Source: Rhodobacteraceae bacterium HLUCCO18 (GTDB lineage: Bacteria; Pseudomonadota; Alphaproteobacteria; Rhodobacterales; Rhodobacteraceae). From it: a DNA stretch of 64,000 bases. The position numbers and the translations under genes were made by a program. Below, piece by piece: positions 47,374 to 56,921 of this stretch (its first letter is position 1; the number at the start of each line of letters is the position of its first letter). The stretch lies in NCBI GenBank assembly GCA_001314805.1, contig LJSY01000005.1, forward strand, positions 59,708 to 123,707. The letters run 5' to 3'. A model generated the notes under the pieces. The model did no database searches, was not told the origin of the DNA, and worked only from the letters and a program-made list of their open reading frames with translations.

Positions 47374-47790
47374 TCAGAGCGGGAGCGGAAGCGTCATCGC
47401 GCCGAAGATCGCACCGCTGCCGACGACGAGCACCGCCGCAAGAAGGCGGCTCCTGGTCTCGATGAGATAGGCCAAGACCAGCGGGATCATGAATCCGATC
47501 GCATAAGCGAAGCCGCCGAGCATCGCGAGCGTGATCCATTCCACGATGCCACTGGGCAACCCGCCCAGAAACGCCAGCGCGAACCACAGCGCGACAAGCG
47601 CCGTGACCGCGCCGAGCGCATGGAACAGCCAGGTCGGCATGCGGTCGAGAAACGCGTCGAAGGCGGAAAACATGCGTTCAGGTCCGCGCGACGTGTCGTC
47701 GCCCGTCGCGTGCTGCCCGGAACGATAGAATTCGGATACCTTCATGTCATCGAAGAGCGCGGACGACGCTCCGGTCTTGTTACTCAACAT
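47374..47790 (-). CDS. Hypothetical membrane protein
   Basis: Protein of 138 residues from ATG 47790. A polar N-terminus of about 50 residues (LFDDMKVSEFYRSGQH) is followed by three hydrophobic helices: WLFHALGAVTALVALWFALA, LAMLGGFAYAIGFMIPLVLA and LLAAVLVVGSGAIFGAMTL. I do not recognise a named family. It stands alone between the nitroreductase gene and topA on the same strand. Confidence 0.6.
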   Translation of the reverse strand: MLSNKTGASSALFDDMKVSEFYRSGQHATGDDTSRGPERMFSAFDAFLDRMPTWLFHALGAVTALVALWFALAFLGGLPSGIVEWITLAMLGGFAYAIGFMIPLVLAYLIETRSRLLAAVLVVGSGAIFGAMTLPLPL

Positions 47791-48196
47791 GGGCCAACCC
47801 CCAGGTTCGCAAACGGTGAACGGTTCATACCCGAGTCGGCGGCGCGGTCGTATGGCGGGATTCCCGCCGATCGCGAGAAGGTGGCCGGAAAGACACGGGT
47901 CCGGGCAGGTCGCGGGCGATTCTCCGCCGATGGGGCGCGGGCACTGGCGAGATCGCGCGCGAAACCCATTCTGGCCCCATCCCGGGACGGATCGTCGCCG
48001 ATGTTGTGTGGGAGTGATGCATCTGCCACAGCATCGGCGATCGACGGGAGGCCTCCGTCGGGGCCGGATCACGCTGGGCGGGGTAAGGGCGGTTGCGGCG
48101 CGCTCCCATCGGTATTCCACGCGGCGCGCCGCAACCCGGAGATGCGCACAAATGGGGCAAGTCGTTATAAAGGCGTGGGAAGCCGGCGCGCCGCCC
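47791..48196. other. Intergenic region without recognisable gene
   Basis: About 400 bp between the membrane protein start and the topA stop. It is GC-rich, with no frame of protein character, tRNA shape or strong terminator that I can see. Confidence 0.5.
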
Positions 48197-50836
48197 CTAG
48201 CTCGCCTTGCGCTTTTTCGTGGCGCTGCCCGAGCGTTTGCCCTTGCTGCCCTTGGCTTGCTTCTCCGCGATCAATTCAACGGCGCGCTCCAGCGTGATGT
48301 CCTGCGGGTCAAGGTCTTTCGGCAGCGTCGCGTTCACTTTTTCCCATTTGACGTACGGCCCGTAGCGCCCGGTCATCACGTTGATCGCCCCGCCTTCGCC
48401 GGGATGCTCGCCCAGTTCCTTGAGCGGCGCCGCGGCGGCTCCGCGCCCGGCCCGTCCAGCCGCCTTGGCCGCGATCAGTTCCACCGCGCGATTCATCCCC
48501 ACGGTGAACACCTCGTCGACCTCGGGAAGGTTGGCGTAGATGCGGCCGTGTTTCACGAAAGGCCCGTAGCGCCCGATGCCGGCCTCGACCGGCTCGCCAT
48601 CCTCGGGGTGATCGCCCACCTTGCGCGGCAGGCTCAGGAGCATCAGCGCCTTCTCGAGGTCCATCTCGGACACCTCCCAGCCCTTGGGCAGGGAGGAGCG
48701 TGGCGGTTTCGGCACCTCCTCGGTCGCATCGCCGAGCTGGACATAGGGTCCGAAACGGCCGGTCTTCAGCCAGACTGCCTGGCTCGTGTCGGGGTTGATG
48801 CCCAGCATCTTGCCGTCCGGTCCCAGCCCGTCCGCCGCGCCGTCGCCCTCCATGCCCGGGGGGCCGAAAGGGCGGGTGTAGCGGCATTCGGGATAGTTGG
48901 AACAGCCGATGAACGCTCCGCCCGAACGTGCGGTGCGCATCGACAGCCGACCCTTGCCGCAATTGGGGCAGAGGCGCGGGTCGCTGCCGTCCTCCGTGGG
49001 CGGAAATAGGTGCGGCTCCAGCACCTCGTTGATCTTTTCCAGCACGTCGGTGATGCGAAGCTCCGAGGTTTCCGACACCGCGGCCGAAAAATCCTTCCAG
49101 AAGCGTTCAAGCACGTCCTTGTAATGCCTTTCGCCGGCCGACACGTCGTCCAGCTCGGCCTCGAGATTGGCGGTGTAGTCGTATTCGAGATAGCGGCGGA
49201 AGTAGTTGACGAGGAAGGCCGTCACCAGCCGTCCCTTGTCCTCGGGGAACAGCCGGCCCTTGTCCTTCCGGACATAGCCGCGGGCCTGGATCGTGTCGAT
49301 GATCGAGGCGTAGGTGGAGGGCCGCCCAATGCCCAGTTCCTCCATCCGCTTGACCAGCGTGGCCTCGGTGTAGCGCGGGGGAGGCTGGGTGAAATGCTGC
49401 TGGCCCAGAACGCCGCCATTGTCCGACAGGATGCCCTTGCCACCGCCCTCGACCAGCTTCGCGTGATCGGGCTTGAGCGCGTCGCCCGCAAGCGTGAGCG
49501 CATCGCCCGAGGCCACCTGTGGCAGGCGCCTGCTGTCCTCGTCGTCGCCGCTGCCGGAGGCGACGTCGTCGCGCCCCTCCTCGTAGACCTTGAGGAACCC
49601 GTCGAACAGGATCACCTGACCGGTCGCGCGTAGTTCCACCTCGCCGTCGCGGCTGGCGACGGTGACGGTGGTGCGTTCCATCCGCGCGGCTTCCATCTGG
49701 CTGGCGATGGTGCGCTTCCAGATCAGCTCGTAGAGCTTGCGCTGATCGTCCTCGGACAGTTTCAGCTCACCCGGCGCCTTGGACATGTCCGTTGGCCGGA
49801 TGCACTCATGCGCCTCCTGCGCGTTCTTGGCCTTGTTCTTGTACATGCGCGGAGAACTCGGGACGTAGTCCTTGCCGTAGCGGGCGGCGATGACGTCGCG
49901 GGCGGCATGCACCGCCTCGGGTGCCATGTCGATGCCGTCGGTCCGCATGTAGGTGATGTGCCCTGCCTCGTAGAGGCGCTGGGCCGCGCTCATCGTCTGC
50001 TTGGCGCCCATGCCGAACTTGCGGCTCGCTTCCTGCTGGAGGGTCGAGGTCATGAACGGGGGCGCGGGGTTGCGCGTGGCGGGCTTGGCCTCCACCCCGG
50101 TGACGGCGAGCGCGCGGGATGACACGGCCTTGACCGCAAGCCCCGCCTCGGCCTCGGTGGCGAGGTCGAAGCGGTCGAGCTTCCTTCCGCCCATGGCCAC
50201 CAGCCGCGCCTCGAAGCTCTGGCCCCGGGGCGTTTCAAGCACCGCGCGCACCGACCAGTATTCGCGGGGGCGGAACGCCTCGATCTCCATCTCGCGGTCG
50301 ACGATGATCCTGAGCGCGACCGACTGCACGCGGCCGGCGGATTTGGCGCCGGGCAGCTTGCGCCACAGGACCGGCGAGAGCGTGAAGCCCACCAGGTAAT
50401 CCAGAGCGCGGCGGGCGAGGTAGGCCTCGACCAGCTCCATGTCCACGTCGCGCGGCTCGGCCATGGCCCGTGTCACGGCGTCCTTGGTGATTGCGTTGAA
50501 GGTCACGCGGCGGACGGTCGCGTCCTTCTTGATCGCCCGGCGTTTTTCCAGCGCCTCCTTGAGATGCCAGCTGATCGCCTCACCCTCGCGATCCGGGTCG
50601 GTGGCGAGGATCAGATCGGGGTCGTCCTTGAGCGCGTCGGCGATGGCCTTGACGTGTTTCTTGCTTTCGGCCGCGACTTCCCAGGTCATGTCGAAACCGT
50701 GTTCGGGGTCGACCGAGCCGTCCTTGGACGGCAGATCTCGCACATGCCCGTAGGACGCCAGAACCGTGTAATCGGACCCCAGATATTTGTTGATCGTCTT
50801 GGCTTTGGCGGGAGATTCGACGACGACAACGGGCAT
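48197..50836 (-). CDS. topA: DNA topoisomerase I
   Basis: Type IA topoisomerase relaxing negative supercoils. 879 residues from ATG 50836 (MPVVVVESPAKAKTINKYLG). TOPRIM acidic residues DPDREGEAISWHL (about 60-72), catalytic Tyr in AGHITYMRTDG (about 309), SAGRVQSVALRI. C-terminal zinc ribbon with CPNCGKGRLSMRTARSGG and CSNYPEC (about 633-660), then several Lys-rich TOPO_ZnRpt-like blocks (KTGRFGPYVQLG, GRYGPFVKHGRIYANL, TGRYGPYVKWEKVNATL) and a basic tail ending KKRKAS. dprA lies 180 bp upstream, a common arrangement. Confidence 0.97.
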   Translation of the reverse strand: MPVVVVESPAKAKTINKYLGSDYTVLASYGHVRDLPSKDGSVDPEHGFDMTWEVAAESKKHVKAIADALKDDPDLILATDPDREGEAISWHLKEALEKRRAIKKDATVRRVTFNAITKDAVTRAMAEPRDVDMELVEAYLARRALDYLVGFTLSPVLWRKLPGAKSAGRVQSVALRIIVDREMEIEAFRPREYWSVRAVLETPRGQSFEARLVAMGGRKLDRFDLATEAEAGLAVKAVSSRALAVTGVEAKPATRNPAPPFMTSTLQQEASRKFGMGAKQTMSAAQRLYEAGHITYMRTDGIDMAPEAVHAARDVIAARYGKDYVPSSPRMYKNKAKNAQEAHECIRPTDMSKAPGELKLSEDDQRKLYELIWKRTIASQMEAARMERTTVTVASRDGEVELRATGQVILFDGFLKVYEEGRDDVASGSGDDEDSRRLPQVASGDALTLAGDALKPDHAKLVEGGGKGILSDNGGVLGQQHFTQPPPRYTEATLVKRMEELGIGRPSTYASIIDTIQARGYVRKDKGRLFPEDKGRLVTAFLVNYFRRYLEYDYTANLEAELDDVSAGERHYKDVLERFWKDFSAAVSETSELRITDVLEKINEVLEPHLFPPTEDGSDPRLCPNCGKGRLSMRTARSGGAFIGCSNYPECRYTRPFGPPGMEGDGAADGLGPDGKMLGINPDTSQAVWLKTGRFGPYVQLGDATEEVPKPPRSSLPKGWEVSEMDLEKALMLLSLPRKVGDHPEDGEPVEAGIGRYGPFVKHGRIYANLPEVDEVFTVGMNRAVELIAAKAAGRAGRGAAAAPLKELGEHPGEGGAINVMTGRYGPYVKWEKVNATLPKDLDPQDITLERAVELIAEKQAKGSKGKRSGSATKKRKAS

Positions 50837-51015
50837 GAAGCAATAACCTTTGGCAGCGGGGATGGCTGTGGCGGCGGAACATGTGGGGCCTCGGGGTGGG
50901 TTGTCAATGCGGTATCCGCGCGGCCCGCTGCGCCGGTTCCGCGCGCCCCCCGGGGCGTTCGGACAGGCGGAGACCCAAGGGCCCGCGGGCCGGAAAACAC
51001 ACGTTTTGCGGTGCC

Positions 51016-52182
51016 CTACGCGGCCCCGGTCAGCGCCACGCGGCCACCGGGGCTGCGCGTGATCCGACCGGCCATTTCCAGAACGGCGAGGGCCTGCGCG
51101 ATCTCCCGGGGGGGCTGGCCGGTGTCGCGGATCAGCTGATCCTCGTCGAGCGGCGTGACGCTCAACCGCTCCAGCACGAGCGCCTCCACGCCTCCGTCCG
51201 GGAGCGGCGGGCGCGGCGCATTGACCGGCCGTTCGGAGACCGCGGGCGGGACGGCCGGGCGCGGTTCCGTCGCTGCGCCCAGCGCCTCGATCACGTCCTG
51301 CGTGCTGCGCACCAGCGTCGCACCGTCCCGGAGCAGGATGTTGCCGCCCGAGGCGCGGCTGTCCAGCGGATGGCCCGGCACCGCCATCACCTCGCGGCCC
51401 TGGTCGAGCGCCGCGCGCGCGGTGATCAGCGATCCCGACCGCGCGGCCGCCTCCACCACGATCACCGCCTGCGACAGGCCGGAGACGATCCGGTTGCGTC
51501 GCGGGAAATGGCGCCCCTGTGGCTGGAGGCCGAAGGGCATCTCGCTGAGCCTCAGGCCGGCCTTGCCGATGCGTGTCGCAAGCTCCGCGTTTTCGGCCGG
51601 GTAGAGCACGTCGAGCCCGCCCGCCTGCACCGCCACGGTTCCGGTCTCGAGCGCCGCCTCGTGGGCAAGCGCGTCGATGCCCCGCGCAAGGCCCGAGACG
51701 ATCACATATCCCGCCTCGCCCAGCTCGCGTGCCAGCCGCCGCGTCATGCGCGCGCCGAGCGCCGAGGCGTTGCGCGTGCCCACCACGGCCACGCAAGGCC
51801 GGCGCAGGAGCGACAGGTCCCCCAACGCCCAGAGGACCGGCGGCGCGTCCGGTATGCGCGCGAGCGCCTCGGGATAGGCGGCATCGCCGAGGCACAGGAG
51901 CGTCGCGCCGAGCCGTTTCGCGGCGCTGAATTCGGCCTCGGCCAGCGCTTCGGGGCAGGGGGCGTAATCCGTGACGCCGGCGTTCCTGGCGATGTCCGGC
52001 AGCGCGGCCAGAGCGGCCTCCGCATGCCCGTGCTCCGCCATAAGGCGCAGGTAGGTGGCCGGTCCCACCCGCCGTGACCGCACGAGGCGCAGACGCAAAA
52101 GCCGCTCTCGCGCGTCCGGCGCGGGGGGCGGCGTGTAATCGAGCGGAGGTTCCGCGAATCCGGTGTCGGTCGGGAGAGACAT
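51016..52182 (-). CDS. dprA: DNA processing protein DprA
   Basis: Loads RecA onto incoming single-stranded DNA during transformation. 388 residues. SAM-like N-terminal domain, Rossmann fold with VVGTRNASALGARMTRRLA, SGLARGIDALAHEAAL and PLDSRASGGNILLRDGATL. A C-terminal winged-helix-like DML1 domain (LVLERLSVTPLDEDQLIRDT and GQPPREIAQALAVLEM) is present. Sits between a membrane protein gene and topA on the same strand. Confidence 0.95.
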   Translation of the reverse strand: MSLPTDTGFAEPPLDYTPPPAPDARERLLRLRLVRSRRVGPATYLRLMAEHGHAEAALAALPDIARNAGVTDYAPCPEALAEAEFSAAKRLGATLLCLGDAAYPEALARIPDAPPVLWALGDLSLLRRPCVAVVGTRNASALGARMTRRLARELGEAGYVIVSGLARGIDALAHEAALETGTVAVQAGGLDVLYPAENAELATRIGKAGLRLSEMPFGLQPQGRHFPRRNRIVSGLSQAVIVVEAAARSGSLITARAALDQGREVMAVPGHPLDSRASGGNILLRDGATLVRSTQDVIEALGAATEPRPAVPPAVSERPVNAPRPPLPDGGVEALVLERLSVTPLDEDQLIRDTGQPPREIAQALAVLEMAGRITRSPGGRVALTGAA

Positions 52183-52218
52183 GCGCGCGACCGTAGGACT
52201 CCAGTAGTTAACAGGGTG

Positions 52219-53160
52219 TTACCGCGCCGCGCGTGACCGGTAACGAATGGCGCCGAGGATGGCGGCAAGCCATGCCAGAGTGGCCAGCGCCGTCAGAGGA
52301 AGGATGACCACGAAGCTCCAGCCTGCGGGCGGTCCCGGGATCAGCGGAAAAGCAAGCGCGGCCGAAAGCGGGAAGACCCCGAGCCGCAGATAGGCCGCGG
52401 GGGCCGGCAGCGCGGGGTGCGTTACGTCCGGCGCGCCCGCTCCGTGGCGCGCCATGGCCCAGAGCGTCACGGCGACGAGGGCGAAGAACGCCAGCGCGAC
52501 AGGCCCCGCCGCAAGGCCCATCGCAACGGCAGGCGGAACGCTCAGGAGCGCCGCGAAGACCCGATCCGCCCGTCCGGGGCTGAACCCTGCCCATGGCCGG
52601 TCCGCCAGCCAGCGCCCCGCGATCAGAACGAGCCCCGCGACGGCCGCCAGCCCGGAGAAAGCCGCCGGACCGGGGAGCGTCATCGCCGCGTCCTCCGCGA
52701 AGAACAGGTGTCCCCAGCCGGCCCAGGCGAACCCGGCGCCCGAGTATATCGCAAGCTGCGAGCCCCATCCCGCGTTCCGCATCACCCAGGGCAGTGCGAC
52801 CCACGCAACGCCGAAGGTGATCGTCATGTGCCAGCCGAGGCTCGGCCAGACGAAGGAGATCGGCGGTGCCTCGTAGACCAGAGGGATCAGGGCGCCCTCG
52901 ATCAGCCAGCCCATGAGCGCGCCTGAAAGCACGAGGCTGCGCCAGTCCCGTGCGCCACAGGACCAGAGCACGACAAGCGTCACATAGGCGAAACCGGTGT
53001 AGATCAGGACGAATTCGATGAGGACCGACAGCGCCTCCGCGCCACCTTCCGTCAGCCGCGCGACGGGACCCTCGTTGAGGAACACCAGTTCCGAAAAGAC
53101 GAAACCCGCCGCGCCGCCGCCCAGAGCCGCCGCGCCGCGCCGCGCGACGCCTTCGGCCAT
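52219..53160 (-). CDS. Hypothetical multi-pass membrane protein
   Basis: Protein of 313 residues from ATG 53160 with about eight hydrophobic helices, for example SVLIEFVLIYTGFAYVTLVV, VVILPLTALATLAWLAAIL and AALGGGAAGFVFSELVF. Trp/Pro-rich loops (YEAPPISFVWPSLGWH) between helices. I cannot name a family. It lies 36 bp upstream of dprA and 31 bp downstream of tldD on the same strand; the close spacing suggests one transcript but a shared role is not evident. Confidence 0.62.
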   Translation of the reverse strand: MAEGVARRGAAALGGGAAGFVFSELVFLNEGPVARLTEGGAEALSVLIEFVLIYTGFAYVTLVVLWSCGARDWRSLVLSGALMGWLIEGALIPLVYEAPPISFVWPSLGWHMTITFGVAWVALPWVMRNAGWGSQLAIYSGAGFAWAGWGHLFFAEDAAMTLPGPAAFSGLAAVAGLVLIAGRWLADRPWAGFSPGRADRVFAALLSVPPAVAMGLAAGPVALAFFALVAVTLWAMARHGAGAPDVTHPALPAPAAYLRLGVFPLSAALAFPLIPGPPAGWSFVVILPLTALATLAWLAAILGAIRYRSRAAR

Positions 53161-53191
53161 GCGGGGCAGGCCGCCGGCCCGCGCCCGGCCC

Positions 53192-54613
53192 TCAGCCGGA
53201 GGCCGAGCCGCCAACGGTCAGACCGCCGATCATCAGCGTCGGCTGGCCCACGCCCACGGGCACCCACTGGCCGTTCTTGCCGCAGTTTCCCATGCCGGGA
53301 TCGAGCGCCATGTCGTTGCCGATCGCGCGCACGTTCTGCAGCGCCGTTGCGCCGTCGCCGATCAGGGTCGCGCCCTTGACCGGCGCGCCGACCTTGCCGT
53401 CCTTCACGCGGTAGGCCTCGGTGCAGGAGAACACGAACTTGCCGTTGGTGATGTCGACCTGCCCGCCGCCGAAGCCCACGGCGTAGATGCCGTCCCTGAG
53501 GTCGGCGAGGATGTCGGCGGGCTCCGCCTCGCCGCCCAGCATGTAGGTGTTGGTCATCCGCGTCATCGGTGCGTGGGCGTAGCTTTCGCGCCGGCCATTG
53601 CCGGTCGGCGCAACCCCCATCAGCCGCGCCGATTGCCGGTCCTGCATGTAGCCCACGAGGATGCCGTCCTCGATCAGCACGGTCTTGTTCGCGGGCGTGC
53701 CTTCGTCGTCGACGGTGATCGAGCCGCGTCGGTCCGGGATCGTCCCGTCGTCGAGCACGGTGACGCCCGGGGCGGCCACCCGTTGTCCCATGAGCTCGGC
53801 GAAGGCCGATTGCTTCTTGCGGTTGAAGTCGCCCTCGAGCCCATGGCCCACTGCCTCGTGCAGCAGGATGCCCGGCCAGCCGGGGCCGAGAACCACGTCC
53901 ATCACGCCCGCCGGCGCGGGCACGGACCCGAGGTTGACCACGGCGATCCTGAGCGCCTCGCGGGCCACGCCCTCCCAGTGGTCGCGCCCCAGAAGGCCGG
54001 CCATGCCGATCCGTCCGCCGCCGCCGGCATTGCCCGATTCGCGGCGGCCGTTCTCTTCGACGATGACGCTCACGTTCAGGCGCACCATGGGGCGGATGTC
54101 GGAGACGAGCGCGCCGTCTGGCCGCAGGATCGCGACCTCCTGGTGGCTGGCGGCGAGGCTGGCGCTGACCTGCACCACGCGGGGGTCGAGCGCGCGGGCG
54201 AAGGCGTCGATCTCGCGCAGCGTGTCGAGCTTCACGGCGAAACCGGCATCGGCCATCGGGTCGGCGTCGGTGTAGAGCCGGACATTCGTGCCGGCCGGTC
54301 CTTCGGCCAGCGTGCCGCCGCCGTCGCCCACGGCGAGGCGCGCGGTCTCGGCGGCGCGGGCAAGTGCTGCCTCCGAGATTTCGGTGGAATGGGCGTAGCC
54401 CGCCACATCGCCTTTCACGGCGCGCAGGCCGAAGCCCTCGGCCGCGTCGTAGCTGGCGTTCTTCACCCGCCCGTCGTCGAAGACCAGCGCTTCGGACCGG
54501 CGGCGTTCCAGAAACAGCTCGCCATCCTCCGCCCCGTCGGTGGCCGCGCGCAGCAGGCGCAGCGCGGCGGCTTCGTCGATATGGGTGTCGAAGGGGCGGA
54601 AGGGCTCTGACAT
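53192..54613 (-). CDS. tldD: Metalloprotease TldD
   Basis: Subunit of the TldD/TldE protease that matures modified peptides and degrades small proteins. 473 residues, usual length. The N-terminal half carries YDAAEGFGLRAVKGDVAGYA; the zinc site is ILLHEAVGHGLEGD (HExxxH, near residue 257), and the C-terminal part has YAHAPMTRMTNTYM and GMGNCGKNGQWVPVGVGQP. The partner tldE/pmbA is not in the window. Divergent from coxB with a shared regulatory region. Confidence 0.95.
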   Translation of the reverse strand: MSEPFRPFDTHIDEAAALRLLRAATDGAEDGELFLERRRSEALVFDDGRVKNASYDAAEGFGLRAVKGDVAGYAHSTEISEAALARAAETARLAVGDGGGTLAEGPAGTNVRLYTDADPMADAGFAVKLDTLREIDAFARALDPRVVQVSASLAASHQEVAILRPDGALVSDIRPMVRLNVSVIVEENGRRESGNAGGGGRIGMAGLLGRDHWEGVAREALRIAVVNLGSVPAPAGVMDVVLGPGWPGILLHEAVGHGLEGDFNRKKQSAFAELMGQRVAAPGVTVLDDGTIPDRRGSITVDDEGTPANKTVLIEDGILVGYMQDRQSARLMGVAPTGNGRRESYAHAPMTRMTNTYMLGGEAEPADILADLRDGIYAVGFGGGQVDITNGKFVFSCTEAYRVKDGKVGAPVKGATLIGDGATALQNVRAIGNDMALDPGMGNCGKNGQWVPVGVGQPTLMIGGLTVGGSASG

Positions 54614-54642
54614 GACGGCTCCGGCGGGCTGGGGTGGGAAAA

Positions 54643-54691
54643 ATGATCCAGGTCAATTTCGTCCGGGGTGAGACATTTTTGACCAATGTCT
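54643..54691. promoter_or_regulatory. tldD-coxB regulatory region: FNR-like box and inverted repeat
   Basis: ATGAT-CCAG-GTCAA at 54643-54656 is one base off the FNR-type TTGAT-N4-RTCAA. Fifteen bases on, a perfect inverted repeat AGACATT-TTTGACC-AATGTCT (7-bp arms, 7-bp centre) spans 54671-54691. TTGACC inside it (54679) could be a -35 element for coxB, but I do not find a convincing -10. coxB starts at 54805, tldD at 54613. Confidence 0.48.
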
Positions 54692-54804
54692 AACCCTGCC
54701 AACAGCTATATGGTCCGCACAGCTTGGAACGCAACGGTCGGCCGATCGAGGGACCCGGGACGCCCGGGGCGGGAGACGACCGCGAGACAACAGGACAGGT
54801 GAGA

Positions 54805-55695
54805 ATGGCACTTCGTAAGAAGATCGGCGGCCTCTGGGCCGTGTTTGGCGCAAGCCTGGTGGCGGGCGCGGCACATGCGCAGACGGAGAGCCTGCGCGAC
54901 GGACTGGACGTCATCGGCGCGCCCGTTCCCGGTGGCATGGGCTTCCAGCCCGGCGTCACCTCGCTTGCACATGATGTCCGGGCGCTCGACACGTTCCTGC
55001 TGGTCATCATGACGGGGATCGTGCTGTTCGTGACGGCGCTGCTTCTCTGGTCGATCGTCCGGCACAATGCCCGCGCGAACCCGACGCCCGCGACCTTTAC
55101 CCACAACACCAGGATCGAGATCACCTGGACCGTCGTCCCGCTTCTCATCCTCGTGGTCATCGGGGCCTTCTCGCTCCCGGTGCTGTTCCGCCAGCAGACC
55201 ATTCCCGACGCCGATGTCGTCATCAAGACGACCGGCTACCAGTGGTACTGGGGCTACGAATACCCCGAGGAGGGGATCGAGTTCCTGTCGGTCATGCTCG
55301 CCGAGGATCAACTGGCCGAGTATGGCTACACCCGCGACGAATTCCTCCTCGCGACAGATGCCGCCATGGTCGTGCCGACCGGGCAGACCATCGTCGTGCA
55401 GGTCACCGCGGCGGACGTGATCCATTCCTGGACCGTGCCTGCCTTCGGCGTGAAGCAGGACGGCGTTCCGGGGCGCCTGGCCGAACTGTGGTTCGAGGTC
55501 GATCCGGGGCAGGAGGGCGTCTATTTCGGCCAGTGTTCGGAGCTGTGCGGCACCGCGCATGCCTATATGCCCATCACCGTCTTCGCCGTGACGCCCGAGG
55601 AATACGAGGCCTGGCTGGCCGGCGAGGCGCAGGAATTCGCCTCGACCGGCGGTATGCGCGCGCCCGAGATCCTCGAATTCGCGGCCGTGGAATAA
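54805..55695 (+). CDS. coxB: Cytochrome c oxidase subunit II
   Basis: Subunit II of the aa3-type oxidase, which accepts electrons from cytochrome c. 296 residues from ATG 54805 (upstream frame is not conserved). Signal peptide ending AAHAQ, two membrane helices ([20 protein letters not shown] and [19 protein letters not shown]), [12 protein letters not shown], and the binuclear CuA site in [13 protein letters not shown] with the other His in HSWTVPAFG. Subunit I is not in the window. Tandem palindromes separate it from ctaB. Confidence 0.96.
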   Translation: MALRKKIGGLWAVFGASLVAGAAHAQTESLRDGLDVIGAPVPGGMGFQPGVTSLAHDVRALDTFLLVIMTGIVLFVTALLLWSIVRHNARANPTPATFTHNTRIEITWTVVPLLILVVIGAFSLPVLFRQQTIPDADVVIKTTGYQWYWGYEYPEEGIEFLSVMLAEDQLAEYGYTRDEFLLATDAAMVVPTGQTIVVQVTAADVIHSWTVPAFGVKQDGVPGRLAELWFEVDPGQEGVYFGQCSELCGTAHAYMPITVFAVTPEEYEAWLAGEAQEFASTGGMRAPEILEFAAVE

Positions 55696-55702
55696 TGCGT
55701 GG

Positions 55703-55749
55703 GGCGGGACTTGTCCCGCCTTTACCGTTGTGGTGGGACACGTCCCGCC
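55703..55749 (+). repeat. Two palindromic repeats between coxB and ctaB
   Basis: GGCGGGAC-TT-GTCCCGCC at 55703-55720 and GGTGGGAC-AC-GTCCCGCC at 55732-55749, with 8-bp arms (perfect in the first, one G-T mismatch in the second). Both can fold as RNA hairpins. They resemble the GTAGGGCGGGA...TCCCGCC repeats common between Rhodobacteraceae genes. Confidence 0.85.
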
Positions 55750-55771
55750 CTACGATATGCAGAGCAAACAG

Positions 55772-56710
55772 ATGACTGACGCAACGACCAACGCAGCGAC
55801 CGGCACGCCGGAGGCACAATTCGGCGATTACGTGCAGCTTCTCAAGCCGCGTGTGATGTCGCTGGTCGTGTTCACGGCGCTCGTGGGCCTCCTCGTGGCG
55901 CCGGGAGGGGTGTCGCCGATGATCGGCTTCGCCGCGATCCTCTTCATCGCGCTGGGCGCGGGCGCGTCGGGTGCCCTCAACATGTGGTACGACGCCGATA
56001 TCGACCTCATCATGAAGCGCACGCGCGGTCGTCCCGTGCCCTCGGGCCGTGTCGAGGCGGGCGAGGCGCTGTCGATCGGCATCGCTCTGTCGGTCATCTC
56101 GGTGGCGATGCTGGGTCTTGCGACGAACTGGGTCGCGGCGGGGCTTCTGGCCTTCACGATCTTCTTTTACGCCGTCATCTACACGATCTGGCTCAAGCGT
56201 CTGACGCCGCAGAACATCGTCATCGGCGGCGCGGCGGGGGCGTTTCCGCCGATGATCGGCTGGGCTGCGGTCACCGGGAGCGTGTCGCTGGAGTCCATCC
56301 TGATGTTCGGCCTCATCTTCATGTGGACGCCGCCGCATTTCTGGGCACTGGCACTCTTCATGAAGGCCGACTACCAGGAGGCCAAGGTACCGATGCTGAC
56401 AGTCACCCATGGCCGGGCCGAGACGCGGCGGCAGATCTGGATCTACTCGCTGCTGCTGGCACCGGTGGCGCTGGGCGTCGGCCTGACCTCCATCGCGGGG
56501 CCGGTCTATCTGGCCGCCGCTGTCGTGCTGAACGCCATCTTCCTCATCCGCGCCTTTGCCGTCTGGCGCCGCGACGAGGCGACGTCCGAGGCCGACGGCT
56601 TCTCGGCCGAAAAGCGTCTGTTCCGTTTCTCGCTGAGCTACCTTTTCCTTCACTTCGGCGCGCTTCTCGCCGATTCTGCACTGCGCCTGACCGGCGTTTG
56701 GGGGGCCTGA
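55772..56710 (+). CDS. ctaB: Protoheme IX farnesyltransferase (heme O synthase)
   Basis: Adds a farnesyl group to heme B, giving heme O, precursor of heme A. 312 residues from ATG 55772; ATG 55757 is a close alternative. UbiA-family membrane protein with about nine helices: [17 protein letters not shown], the Mg-pyrophosphate site [19 protein letters not shown] (N-D-x-x-D type) and the second acidic region [21 protein letters not shown]. Fits the cox cluster. Confidence 0.95.
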   Translation: MTDATTNAATGTPEAQFGDYVQLLKPRVMSLVVFTALVGLLVAPGGVSPMIGFAAILFIALGAGASGALNMWYDADIDLIMKRTRGRPVPSGRVEAGEALSIGIALSVISVAMLGLATNWVAAGLLAFTIFFYAVIYTIWLKRLTPQNIVIGGAAGAFPPMIGWAAVTGSVSLESILMFGLIFMWTPPHFWALALFMKADYQEAKVPMLTVTHGRAETRRQIWIYSLLLAPVALGVGLTSIAGPVYLAAAVVLNAIFLIRAFAVWRRDEATSEADGFSAEKRLFRFSLSYLFLHFGALLADSALRLTGVWGA

Positions 56711-56714
56711 CACC

Positions 56715-56921
56715 ATGCCGATCACTCAAACCCACGAATTGCACACGCGCCGCTTCGGGCGGAACCTCGGTGTCGCGCTGAGCCTCGTGGCCTTCGCAGC
56801 CATCGTCTTCGGAATGACCATCGCCAAGATCCGCGAAGGCGCGTCGATGGAGGCCTTCGACCACCAGCCGCGCGTGTCGATCACGCCACCCGTTTCAAGC
56901 GGTTCGGAGGATGGCCAGTGA
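56715..56921 (+). CDS. Small membrane protein of the cox cluster (CoxF-like)
   Basis: Small protein of 68 residues with one helix (LGVALSLVAFAAIVFGMTI) preceded by HTRRFGRN. Position between ctaB and ctaG is that of the small CoxF/'cytochrome oxidase assembly'-type proteins of alphaproteobacteria. Its last four bases overlap the ctaG start. The role is unknown. Confidence 0.75.
   Translation: MPITQTHELHTRRFGRNLGVALSLVAFAAIVFGMTIAKIREGASMEAFDHQPRVSITPPVSSGSEDGQ

Noticed and set aside
47338..48297. Open frame of about 320 codons over the gap before topA
   Set aside because: It overlaps the membrane protein gene in antisense, starts without a ribosome-binding site and has an Arg/Ala-biased composition without family features.
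50837..51895. N-terminal extension of the topA frame
   Set aside because: The frame stays open upstream of 50836 over dprA, but the extension is a shadow of dprA; MPVVVVESPAKAK at 50836 is the canonical TopA start.
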